Made by a program: the position numbers and the translations under genes. A stretch of DNA of 64,000 nt, taken from Aphrophora alni. Taxonomy: Eukaryota > Arthropoda > Insecta > Hemiptera > Aphrophoridae. The notes beneath the pieces are model-generated. The model did no database searches. It was not told the origin of the DNA and saw only the letters and a list, made by a program, of their open reading frames with translations. Positions 47,901 through 58,327 of this stretch are shown here, in pieces (position 1 is the stretch's first letter; every line of letters begins with the position of its first letter). The stretch spans positions 99,901,340 through 99,965,339 of the forward strand of contig OY740772.1 in assembly GCA_963513935.1 (NCBI GenBank), in the 5' to 3' direction.

Positions 47901-48896
47901 ACAGGGTGTCCCGTAACTCTCTGGACACATGTATATAGCGTTATTGCTTGGGTCAAGACAAACACATTTCACCATAGGAACATGGGTCTGCGGTGCCTAG
48001 TTTTCCGTCTATCTGTCTGTATGTGTTTTTTACAAAACAATTCCTTACTCCTAAACGGTTTGAGGTACAACATTGAGATTTTGCACAAATGTTTATCTTA
48101 TTAAGTCCTATCTTCGTTTAAAATTATACTAAAATATCGTCAACCGTTTCAAGATGGCGGCCATTTAAAATCTTTGATGCCAAAATCCACAAAAACCGTT
48201 GACTTTACAAAAAAATTGCAAGAAATGAAAAAGTTAGTAAATTTTATGTAGTTTTCAATAATACATTATTTGTTAAGATCGGATAAAAAACAACAGAGAA
48301 ATTAGCTCTTTTCGTAATGCATGACCACTTTTCTCCGTTTAAACAATGCTAATACTCCTTTTACACTGTCTAAATAACTTTACAATCATCCGTCATACGT
48401 CAATCAGGAGTTTTAAAACATAAACAGCTGATTGAATCATATGTTGTTGTTATTTATAAAAGTATTGTTGTCTGAACTGCAAGTCTTTCCTAGTTGCTTT
48501 ACTATTATTACAACAGTAAACCTGGTTAAAGTCATTATTTATTGTGTTTTCATGTTATTAAGTTGAAAGTTTTGTACTGAATGTGAACAAAATGAATACT
48601 TACACATCAGAGGAGTACTGTGATATGGTCTATTTTTTTGGAATGGCTCGTGGCAGTGCAAGAGGAGCGGCGAGATTATCTTAATAAGATAAACATTTGT
48701 GCAAAATCTCAACGTTGTACCTCAAACCGTTTAGGAGTAAGGAATTGTTTTGTAAAAAAACACATACAGACAGATAGACGGAAAACTAGGCACCGCAGAC
48801 CCATGTTTACCGTAATTTCCTATGGTGAAATGTGTTTGTCTTGACCCAAGCAATAACGCTATATACAAGTGTCCAGAGAGTTACGGGACACCCTGT
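47901..48896. mobile_element. Foldback family F2 (ACAGGGTGTCCCG ends)
   Basis: Arms at 47901-48105 and 48680-48896 match inverted for about 205 bp. The ends are ACAGGGTGTCCCGTAACTCT and its inverse, with TATA flanks, as in mariner-type insertion at TA. The 570-bp centre is single-copy and includes the start of a transposon protein listed next. The right end directly adjoins the F1 relative at 48900. Confidence 0.85.
48592..48684 (+). pseudogene. Truncated N-terminus of a DUF4817-like transposon protein
   Basis: ATG at 48592 opens MNTYTSEEYCDMVYFFGMAR, then GSARGAARL, stopping after 30 codons where the right inverted arm begins. The pattern (Y/T)-x-E-E-Y-x-D-M-x-x-x-x-G-x-A-x-G-x-A-x-x-A-A-R-x-Y matches the first helices of the DUF4817 helix-turn-helix seen in many insect transposon proteins. 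A leader of about 150 bp precedes it. The element seems to have kept the leader and start of an autonomous parent and lost the rest. Confidence 0.6.
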
Positions 48897-48899
48897 ATA

Positions 48900-49429
48900 A
48901 CGGGTGTTCAAAATGTTTGGATAACCCAGGATATTTTGTTTGCGAATAAACATAGAACAATACAAAGCTAGGATTATCTACTTACAACACTTAGACACGA
49001 CTGTCATATTTCGCTATGGTCGGACATCCCGCAGAGGAATACGGGAAAATCTTTAATGTAAGCATAGGTCTAGTAATACTTCATTTTAACGGTCTTTATT
49101 ACTAAAGCACAATGCCCCAAACCAGAATGCAAAAAAAAAGCGATCCAATCGGAAATGCCAGCCCTTTCAAAGTTTGTTTGCCTCCAATGGAATTATTTAA
49201 AAGTCAAATAATGCTGACATGGTTAACTGTTAGAATGGTGGAAAACACCCGTTTTTTGTTTTTTTTCATCAATTATAAATTTATCTTTCACTAAAATAAA
49301 CTGTTAAAAACTAAGAAATGCCTAATAACTAATGTCTGTTCATCAAAAAATGTTAACCCGATCACGGATATAACCCTAGAATTACATTGTTTGTATATCA
49401 TCGAGTATCCAGACTTTTTGACCACCCGG
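48900..49429. mobile_element. Foldback family F1, diverged partial copy
   Basis: Begins CGGGTGTTCAAAATGTTTGG and ends with GACTTTTTGACCACCCGG. The left 340 bp align with the palindrome at 20015 (for example TAAGCATAGGTCTA). Most of the right arm is lost. It is inserted against F2. Confidence 0.75.
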
Positions 49430-51390
49430 TATGTGTCAAAAGCTGTAAGTCCACTGCATTGAGTAAAATAAAATAGGTCCAAGATAGACACTTAAAATAC
49501 GTTTGTAATGAGATTATTCAGACAATCAATAAGTTATTGTTCTTTTATTATAAAAGCAACAAAGTTTTGTAAAGTTAAATCTGCGTCTAAAATTTTATAA
49601 ATTAGGTTAACCAAACCTTAAAACCCCTCTCAACAGATAATGAATTATTTTACAGTTTCCTATCATTTTATCGTAGTCTAACATGTTTAAAATTTAAATT
49701 ATTAAACCTACTACAAAACACTTACCGCTCGGTTAGTCTGCCTTGCCATAACCCACGTTACATTATTATAACAAACAGGTGCCTATGCTAAGAGGTAAAA
49801 GACAACTAGGGCAGAACGTAGCCTACATGATCCATGTCTACGTAGGCTGTAATCCGTTCCGCATGTCTCCTTCATCATCTAACAATCGTTGTACTTTTCA
49901 CTTTATTTCAAGGAAATTAAACGATTAAAACTGTACTACATACGAGGCGAGACAATTAAATGTCACTTGGAGGAATAGTGGGGTCAAATTGAAACTTTAA
50001 AATGATCGGTGTCGATTCAATTCTTATTTTTGTTAATAAAAAACCCTTGGAAAATGGAAATTTTAAAACAAATTTGTGTATCTTTAGAAATAATTTATGA
50101 AAAACGTTGCTATTCCATGAATAATGTTGAATGTAACAACAACAACAACAACTCTAATTTCAGATCCAAATATTGAACATAACCTTTAAAAATGGCGAAA
50201 AAAACTCCTACTCTTTGAGGTTTTATAAGTGTGCCATTTTGATAAAATTATTCAAACTGGAATCAAATTTTAGCTTTCTTTGTGTACGATATTTCCGATG
50301 TAATAAAAAATTGTTAACCAATTTTAATTTTTTTTAAATTTTGTAAAAAAAATACGTTTACATTAGGTATATTTTTCCAGAAGAACAAATTTCTGAAAAT
50401 GATTTTCTGTAAAAGTAAAACTTTCAGGTGGTAAATTGGGAAAAAAAGTTTAACAAATTTTAATGTATTAATGTTGTAGAACAAGTTGTTAACCGAAAAT
50501 ATATAATAAACGCTCAAATGTGTGCCCAGTTAGAATATTTTTTTACGAAATTGGCAAACGTAGATTCAAGTTTTGGGTTTTTAATAGCGATTTCTAGAAG
50601 TAGGTTCAATATTTTGGGTTGTAGTTTGTACGAGATTCTAGCAATTATTTTCGAATAGTTAAGATTGTATTTATATAAAGATACAGGAAGTTGTTTATTT
50701 TAAAAACTTTCATTATAATTTGTTGACGTTAAAAGGTGAAAACCTCTCGGTCATTATGGCAGATATATCGTTTTTATAATCAAAATTGATACGCGAACCG
50801 TTCAGAACTATTCTACAGTTTAAAACGAATATTTTGCCAGTGGATTAATTTAAAATGTATTCATTTGTTTCCGAGATATAATATACCAAAATAATAAAAC
50901 ATCTATTTTGCATTACTGAAATACTATATATTTGGCTTACCCTCCAAACAAGAAACAAAAAAGAAATTGAGTGTAGGCCTACCAGATCGAGCACTTATCA
51001 GATTATTTATATCGATAACATGCGATTACTCCCCAAGTGTTATTTGTTTTACATGATAACAAACCTACACTTGATAAAATTATTCACCTGAGGTCCAATG
51101 ATCAAACTAACTGAGATAATATTTTAACAATATATTTCCATTCACAACAACTGTTAATTCACGGTTTTAAAGGCATGGTCGCGGATGTTTGACAACTTCA
51201 AAGCACTTGTTGAAAGGTTATCAGTATACTTGTCTTCTTGCTTGACCTATTCGAACGTTTTGAATGCCCCGATTTCGAAACCATGTATAATAAATTAGAA
51301 ATATTAGGAAAAGGCATTTTCATGGATTTAATGGTTTGTGTGATGGGACACAAATGTTTCAGATAGCAAGGAGGCTGTCAAAATAAGTTG
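49430..51390. other. Hip1 intron 1, unassigned segment
   Basis: AT-rich, with a short AAC microsatellite at 50135-50152. No coding or repeat-family matches. The minus-strand frame at 50314-50517 is low-complexity AT-rich noise. Confidence 0.45.
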
Positions 51391-51394
51391 TTTT

Positions 51395-51620
51395 TTTTTC
51401 CTTGTTATTTAAGGGTGAAAAACCTCTCCGAAATTATAGGCTTATATATAAAAAAGAAGGAAATAAATAAAATAAAGACCCTCTAATAGTATCAGGGTTG
51501 GAAAAGAGCAAGAGACCTAATAGGCAAGATAAAGAAAAGGATCTAAGCCAAAAGTACACAAAAAAAGTATAGATCCAGCCTCAGGATTGAAATGCCTGAA
51601 CTCACTATAAATTAGCCTCC
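51395..51620 (+). repeat. Family A interspersed repeat
   Basis: GGGTGAAAAACCTCTCCGAA through CAGGGTTGGAAAAGAGCAAG to GATCTAAGCCAAAAGTACAC and GAACTCACTATAAATTAGCC. Confidence 0.6.
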
Positions 51621-51968
51621 TTAAGGGCAAATAGGTTAAGTTTAGTTTGGGGATTTAAAGGATCTATTTTGGGTTTTTTTAAGGATCTATTTTTGAGTCT
51701 GTTTTATTCAATTTATATATTCAGAATTCATAATGAACCATCTGGTACAATATAGTCTACTGATGATCCAACAGTTACTGTTCGGGCTGAATCCACATTC
51801 GTTAATAGACATGATTATTGACATGTTGTCTGTATTTAAGCACAATAGCGGCCACAACAATTAAGATAGGAACTTAAAATTTATATTAAATGTTGAGCTT
51901 GACTTACGAGAAAAATATACAGGATAATAAACAAATGTGAACATAATTCTCACAAAAAATACTCCTAA

Positions 51969-52013
51969 GTATCAGACGCGTTTCAACAACAAGGTCGTCC
52001 TCTTCAGTGATAC
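51969..52013 (-). ncRNA. Hammerhead-ribozyme-like motif (c, minus strand)
   Basis: The opposite arm gives the same layout on the minus strand: GTATCA, CTGAAGA, stem II with one G-U change (GTTGTT), GAAACGCGTC, TGATAC. The stem and core bases are intact. Confidence 0.6.
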
Positions 52014-52086
52014 ATGAGCTACACTAATCAAACTATAAATTATATAATATTAACTAAACCGTTATAGTTTGATTAGTGTAGCTCAT

Positions 52087-52131
52087 GTATCACTGAAGAG
52101 GACGACCTTGTCGTTGAAACGCGTCTGATAC
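52087..52131 (+). ncRNA. Hammerhead-ribozyme-like motif (c, plus strand)
   Basis: In order: GTATCA (stem I, 6 bp), CTGAAGA (52093-52099), one G, stem II GACGAC/GTCGTT with loop CTT, GAAA (52116-52119), stem III ACGCGT, cleavage triplet GTC ending at 52125, then TGATAC, a perfect stem I partner. This is the best candidate of the set. Confidence 0.65.
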
Positions 52132-52189
52132 TTGGGTGTATTTTTTGTGAGAATTGTGTTCACGTTTGTTTATTATCCTGTACTTAAAA

Positions 52190-52560
52190 TTTAGTATAGG
52201 GAACTATCGTTTGCTCATGTAAAACCTTATTGAAAATTTAGAAAAATCTAATAATAAAATGTCAAAATGCAACCCATTAAAACAAGGTTGTTTGTTCATA
52301 TCTCACGAGTTATTCAACTAAATTAAATTAGCTGATTTTAATTTTATATGTAATGGGAAACATCCCCACCTCTCTACATTGACAAACAGCGAAGTTATTG
52401 TCAAAAATGTAATTTAAAAACAACCTCCCAATTAAATGTGGTATTCAATTAGTTGCATTTAGTTTCCTACAAGGCCAAAGGGACCACTTATGGACATTTA
52501 GATGTTCTGTTTGTATAATGGGGTAGGGTAAGTACCATGGTGGACCTCATCAACTCGTTT
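52190..52560. repeat. Family C interspersed repeat, copy 4
   Basis: Contains TTTAGTATAGGGAACTAT, CTCTACATTGACAAACAGCG, TTATTGTCAAAAATGTAA and GGTAAGTACCATGGTGG. Its left part lies before the foldback at 51840-51883. Confidence 0.65.
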
Positions 52561-52791
52561 AATGCTGTTTGGCAATACAGTTTTACATTATCAATTTTAT
52601 CATCACTGTATTTTAATTAATTTATTTGTTGTTTTATGTTTTGTTTAATCTGTGTTGCTATATTGATCTTTGAATGTATGTTAATCTAATGTGACTAGAG
52701 CCATACAAATTGTAATTTGTCCATGGTTGAAATTTATCAAATACCCAAAATTATAACCATTAATGATAACATTAAAATAACTAATACTTAC

Positions 52792-52863
52792 ATAGTCCAA
52801 CATTTTCTTCTTGAAACAGATATTACAAAATACTTCTACACAACACCATTTCTTAATGGTCAA
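52792..52863 (-). other. Possible cryptic exon with Cys-rich peptide
   Basis: On the minus strand a 72-nt stretch lies between ATAATTTTAG and a strong donor, GGACTAT|GTAAGT. It is open in one frame as TIKKWCCVEVFCNICFKKK, then MLDY. The Cys spacing recalls the Cys-rich C-terminus of piggyBac transposases, or part of a FYVE-type finger, but it is too short to decide. Its length is a multiple of three and would keep Hip1 exons 1 and 2 in frame, which may be chance. Confidence 0.2.
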
Positions 52864-53339
52864 CTAAAATTATACACACTCACTGTAGCAAGTCTTTAAA
52901 CAAAGTAAGCAAAACGTAATGTAAGTCTCTACAAAGAAAACTCAGATTAAACAAACAAAAAATTATATTTTAGGCAATTAGGAAGTTAACTCTTTTATAG
53001 ATTCAGTCAATCTAACAAAATTCTGATAAGAATACCATAATGAAATTCATTTAGATATGAAACTTTGCTTAATTGGCTAACCTATATGAATAGAACACCT
53101 ACTGTCATTGGTTTAATCAATCTATTACGCAATCCACATTATCAGTATATTGTAAAATAATCACACCTCAATACAGCTAGGAGTGTTTAGTGTTTCAGCA
53201 ATAAAGAATAGGTATGGTATATATTACTCAATATCATAATGTAGAAATAAAAATGTAAGTATTCAAAATATTTAAAATTTATAAAATTTTAATAGAAATG
53301 TAATAGGTATCAAGATCAATTTTTTACTTTCACACATAT

Positions 53340-54045
53340 AAGACAGTAGTGTAGAGAAAGTTATATGATGGGCAAAAAAATTAATTTCGAGATTTTTGCA
53401 GATATATATAAAGTAGTTTTTGAATTATGTCCGTCTGAAGTATGCAAATCGATTTTAATCAAATTTGGTAGTTAGGGATATTTTTGCCATATCTTGGGAG
53501 GGGTTTTTTTTTTTCATCTGTTATGCCATAAGATAAAAACATAAAATTACAATTTTCTCACAATTGGACTTAACGATTTTGCTCAAGTGAAGCCTCTTAA
53601 GGATCCAAATATAACGTACTGGTCGTCATCTCTACAAAAAATGCTGGTTTGTGATTTATTGGTAAAAACACAAAAAATAAGTTCTATTGATTTTGTTCAG
53701 ATTTTTATAAATTTGAATATTAATGAGACCTAAACTTGTGTATAACATCGCAGTCAACAAATATAACGGTTCAGGAATAATTGCGGAAAAAACAAAAACA
53801 AACCTTGACTGCCATCATTAAAGTCTCGATTTACACTGAGGACATGTTTATGGCACAAACAAAGCAAGTTTATAAACATTTTTAAATATTTTTCAAAGAC
53901 AGCGTCCATGGTTACTTTTCACTTTTTGATTGAAATTACCAAAGTGACATTTTTTGTGATTATTAATTTCCATTTAGTTTGGAAGATGGATGAGTGAGCA
54001 AGTGTGTGAACTGTATTTGTTCTGTTTATTTTACTAAAGTCATTA
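53340..54045. repeat. Noncoding repeats including reversed Family B
   Basis: 53740-53930 is the reverse complement of Family B (GGTTCAGGAATAATTGCGG, then CTTTTCACTTTTTGATTG). The stretch before it reads like old noncoding repeat sequence with no class assigned. Confidence 0.45.
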
Positions 54046-54047
54046 AT

Positions 54048-54275
54048 ATACAATCTTCAAAGAGCACTGTGGTGAAATTCACAACATTAATTGATAGATC
54101 CACTAATTATAATTACACGAACAAAAACTAAAAATATAATACCTAGGTTTTCATTTTGCAGTAGAATCCTCTGTTGATAATAATCATCTTATCGATGTGT
54201 TGGTATTTAAAAATGATTTAAATAATAATTAGTTTTTGTTCCTGTTAGAGTTAGACCAAATTATCGATTAATTAA
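54048..54275. mobile_element. Decayed relative of foldback (a)
   Basis: Shares ATACAATCTT, then GAGCACTGTGGTGAAATTCAC, with 22180-22212. The centre reads CCTCTGTTGATAATAATCAT and CTTATCGATG, where (a) has CTGATGA and GAAA, so the core is lost. The arms are imperfect. Confidence 0.6.
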
Positions 54276-54892
54276 AAGTCTCTTTTCCATAAAAAAAAAT
54301 AATAAAAAAGTTTGTTAATAATTTAATTGCAGAAAATAAAATGAAGTCATTCTATTTAAGGATGACAAAACCAACTTTCCTACTTTTTGTGAGACTAAAA
54401 GACCTTATGTATCACTGTGGTCATCCTGACTGCAGACTTTTAAAAAAGAATCAATTCCTCAATTTCTTTACGTAATCATTTCAAAAATCATATTTATATA
54501 GGTACAATAATATATTTTCCATCCTGTATAAGTCATACAATAAAGAAAATTGCAATGAAAGAGGAACTAGTTGGGCGATGGTCATTATTAAATATTTAAT
54601 TATAACAGTTACACTGACTGCCAGTTAGTAGGGGTCTACTCTGAGTTGAAAATAACTTTGCCAGGTTGGTAAAACACAGCTAAAGTTTTGACACATGATT
54701 AATTTAGTAAACTAGCCATCTCTGATGAACATTAAAATAAATAAATCAAATCTTACATTAAATCATTTAATTTAATGAGATAAGGGGAAATCGGTTCAGT
54801 TGAACTATCACTTGCCTAGTACGCCATTGAGAGGCCTAATACATGGATTTACACAATATAAAGCCAATTTACTTATGTGCTTCTCATTAATC

Positions 54893-54955
54893 GAGCTAGG
54901 TTTTCTCGGGGCCATCACAGTCGTACTCACTATGTGTGAACCCCTGAGGTGTAAT
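54893..54955 (+). repeat. Family A fragment
   Basis: GAGCTAGGTTTTCTCGGGGC, then GTACTCACTATGTGTGAACC and CCTGAGGTG: the right end only. Confidence 0.5.
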
Positions 54956-54962
54956 CAATTTA

Positions 54963-55190
54963 TATGCCCAGGTTGATCTAGTGGCTAGAGCTCTCGCTTT
55001 CTGTGCAAGAGGTTACAGGTTCAATCCCTTTTCGAACTCAAAAATTAAGACGGTGACCAACCATTGTGTGGTAAAAGTGGGGAATTACAATTGGTAATGA
55101 AATCTAGTTACAAAACATAAAATTATTTAATGGTAAAAAGTCATCTAGGAGGGCTAAGCCCAAAATTGTTGTACTAAGGTTAAAAAAAAG
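54963..55190 (+). repeat. tRNA-derived SINE
   Basis: The head, TGATCTAGTGGCTAGAG, matches a pol III A box and ACAGGTTCAATCCC matches the B box, 35-40 bases apart as in a tRNA. The acceptor-stem ends do not pair, so it is not a functional tRNA gene. The body continues about 170 bp and ends near an A-rich run at 55183. Confidence 0.65.
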
Positions 55191-56191
55191 TATATATAAC
55201 AAATCTTCAATTATTAAACATAAAATAAGTTTTACTTCAAATATCTATAAAAAGAACCTTTTTATTTATATATAATTGAAGTTTTGTTTAATTAAGGAGA
55301 CAGTTTTTGGTGAAGGGATCTATTGGATTGATTTATACAATAAAATAAATTTCATTTCATTTCAATTTTGTAAAATATTCAAAAGCAAATTAATTTATTT
55401 AAAGAATGTACATACAATCTTCAAGAATTCTAAATCCAAATATAAGCTACACTACATACCACAGACATCTAACTTGTCATCAAACTTCAGAACATTAAGA
55501 TCAACTTGTTTCCCTCTATACAAACCCTACTCCAACACTTTAATACTATAATTGAGTTAAGTTATAGAGAGCACATGTACCAACACGACAATATAATCCC
55601 AAACACTTAAGGCCAATTATAATAAATATATCAATGAATTTTAATAGATTTTTCAATGATATTTCTAGCTTAAAATAATTACATTTTTTCCAACTATATT
55701 TTTATTTCAGGTAACCTAATGTACTACTAAGTTTTTAAAACAAATTTACCACTGTTAGTCCAGTATGCGAATGAGAAACTAGTCGGTAACACTGAATAGC
55801 TTCTAAATATCATTACTAATATGGTTGAAATAGTGTTGTCCATATTTGAAACCGGCTTCATTTTTTTATATTAAATATTTATTGCACAATTATATTTTTT
55901 TATATACTACTATTTCCATTTACTTGTAAGAAAAATATGATAAGAACTAAATTGTTCAGAATAAAATTTTCTATACAAGCATACATTTTAAAATACCTAA
56001 TTTTTTATTGTTTATTGTTCTTATATAAATTTTTGAATTTGTCGTTTTAGATTTTCAGTGTTGCCATTGCAACAATTTCATGCAATCATAACACTAATAT
56101 AAGCCCGATTGATTCATAACAAAACCCATTTTTAAAATAATTATTAATTTATAATAACTAATGTTTCATTGTTTCGTCTTAGAACTACTTT

Positions 56192-56746
56192 AATTAATTA
56201 ACATACCTTATTTCAAGACGATATAAGTTCTTTACATTAGAGTAATGGCTACATGTTTCACTGCCATAAGCAACATAATCAGGCCAGCTGATAACATTAA
56301 CACTTTGTTCACAACCACACATCACAAACACATATAAAAATCTCGGTTTAGCACAAATAATCGTGCAGAAACGGCACTCGTTAAAAGTTAAAAATTGTTT
56401 TTGTTCCTAGTATTTTGGGCACATGTTCACTAAATGAGTTAAATTGGGATACTGCTACTTTGATATTTGAACTTCAGAATAGAGCAAAAGACATATCTGA
56501 TAAGGAACGTTCAAAGTAGCAGTAGTGAACATGTGGCCAAAATTCTGGGAACAAAAACAATTTTTAACTTCTAACGAGTGCCGTTTCTGCACGATTATTT
56601 GTGCTAGACCGAGATTTTTATATGTGTTTGTGATGTGTATGTAACAAAGTGTTAGCTGGCCTGATGATGCTGCCTATGGCAGCGAAAAATGTAGCCATTA
56701 CTCTAGTATAAAGAACTACTATCGACTTGAAATAAGGTATGTTAAC
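56192..56746. mobile_element. Foldback element (b) with hammerhead-like core
   Basis: Arms of about 250 bp (56192-56448 and 56511-56746), each about 85-90% matched by eye. They share CGTGCAGAAACGGCACTCGT and a TTTTTGTTCC segment, with a small centre. The right arm has an intact motif on the plus strand. In the left arm (minus strand, near 56252-56300) the box is CTGATTA, a change at the conserved G, so only one side looks active. Confidence 0.8.
56657..56697 (+). ncRNA. Hammerhead-ribozyme-like motif (b)
   Basis: In order: TGGC (stem I), CTGATGA (56661-56667), one T, perfect 6-bp stem II GCTGCC/GGCAGC with loop TAT, GAAA (56684-56687), 4-nt AATG as a minimal stem III loop, UA before the predicted cleavage site after 56693, then GCCA pairing with TGGC. 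Confidence 0.55.
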
Positions 56747-57267
56747 TAATTTTTGTTCAAACTTGTACACCTTATTTTGAAGAAGTTAATGTGATCTGGT
56801 TTACAGATAAAGGAATAAAGGAAAGCCTTGCGGTAGCATATTGTAAACATATAAGAACTTTTAATTGCAATATAAAAATTATAGTTTATGGATTTTTTTA
56901 AATAAAAAAATATTAATAAATGGAAATATCTTGGATACTGATGGCGTATTAAAAAAAAGCGCTAAAAATTGCAAAAAAGATAGTTATATTCATTGAAAAT
57001 AAAAATTCATATATAGTCATATACGGTTCCCAGAAGGATTTCCAGTAGATTGAAATCCCCATCTGTATAAAAGATATTTACATTTATTTATCTTGCAAAA
57101 TCATCATTTTCATTTTAAAACAGGCGAAAAACATTTTTAGGTATTTTTTTTCTGATATGGAAAATAACAACTTTCAGCTGTTACAATCGCTGCCTAGTTG
57201 ATTTCATCATTGATAATATTCTATTGAACTATATAATATATTTTTTAGCAGTTTTAATGCAAGTTTT

Positions 57268-57522
57268 TTCCTTTATTATCTGAAGTCAAAAAACCTCTTG
57301 ATCATCATCTCCTGATATAAAATGAATATACAATAAAAAGCCCTGGTCCTCGAATACTATTAGCATCAGGCTCAAATTAGAACAAAAGTTGGTCAAGGGA
57401 GTCTTGATAGGAAAGATGAAAGAAAGGGATCTAACCTAAGACTACATGAAAAAAGCTGTACAGATACAGCCAGTATCACTCAGGATTGTAATCCTAGTAC
57501 TCACTGGTGAACCCCGGAGAAA
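57268..57522 (+). repeat. Family A interspersed repeat (fullest copy)
   Basis: All landmarks occur in order: AAAAACCTCTTGATCATCAT, CCTGGTCCTCGAATACT, ACAAAAGTTGGTCAAGG, GGGATCTAACCTAAGACTAC, TACTCACTGGTGAACCC. Confidence 0.65.
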
Positions 57523-58269
57523 GTAAACTGCAATTAATTCTAATTCACTAATGACAAATTTCATAGAAATTTAGCGAAAAATATGCTTCTACAACAAAAA
57601 ACACTGTGCCGAAATATCAGCCCACAGCCGTTTTGGTATCAAATGCAACCTGTGCCTGTGACCATTTTAACTGTTATTTACCAAGCCAGAATATCGGTCC
57701 ATGGCCTTTATAAGCTGTCAAAAGACCCCTTTAAATGAGTATTCCCAAAATGTAAACATAACTAAATAACTTTCTCACTTATTTTTGCATCCAAAACAAT
57801 AGATTCAATCTATTTCAACAAAATCCTTAAGATTCAAGTAAATGTATTTTACACGTGGAAATTTTTTGAGTTATTTAATATTAGACATAGGCTATTACAA
57901 TCTAAGCTTTTTTTTTTATTTTTTTTTTATTTTTATTTTTTTATTTTTATTTTTTTATTTTTAGTTGTAAATAGAAGCTATAGATGTACAGTTAAAATAA
58001 GATAGTTACTACAATACCACAATAATTTAACATAAACATTTCCTTGGATCTTAGAAGGGCCAATTTTGAAAGTCTCGATGATGTTATTTAATCCCAATGG
58101 AATTTTTCAAAGTTTGGACCTAACTAAATGACTTTCTACCAACTGAAAACGGTAGATTCTCCCATTTCAACAAAATCCTTCGATTCCTTCTCACGACAAA
58201 ATTTACATACAATAAAAAATTATTCATTTAATCGTATTATTACCACTATGTATTTTAATATAATGTGTG

Positions 58270-58327
<58 letters not shown>

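Larger units (their letters stand above)
51884..52181. mobile_element. Foldback element (c) with 12-bp target duplication
   Basis: A 263-bp near-perfect palindrome (51919-52181, ends ACAGGATAATAAAC) plus a 35-bp left extension. It is inserted in Family C and bounded by the direct repeat ACTTAAAATTTA at 51872-51883 and 52182-52193. The uninterrupted Family C copies have this sequence once. Because it is a palindrome, both strands carry the hammerhead-like motif. Confidence 0.85.

Noticed and set aside
48620..48844. 74-codon plus-strand frame
   Set aside because: It is in a different frame from the DUF4817-like start at 48592 and runs through the right inverted arm of F2.
51760..51835. Another hammerhead-like motif (CTGATGA, AACAG/CTGTT stem, GTCTA/TAGAC)
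   Set aside because: The expected GAAA after stem II is replaced by CGGG and the cleavage dinucleotide cannot be placed, so the core is not supported.
54963..55035. A genuine tRNA gene
   Set aside because: A and B boxes are present but the acceptor stem does not pair and no clean anticodon loop forms; it is a SINE head.
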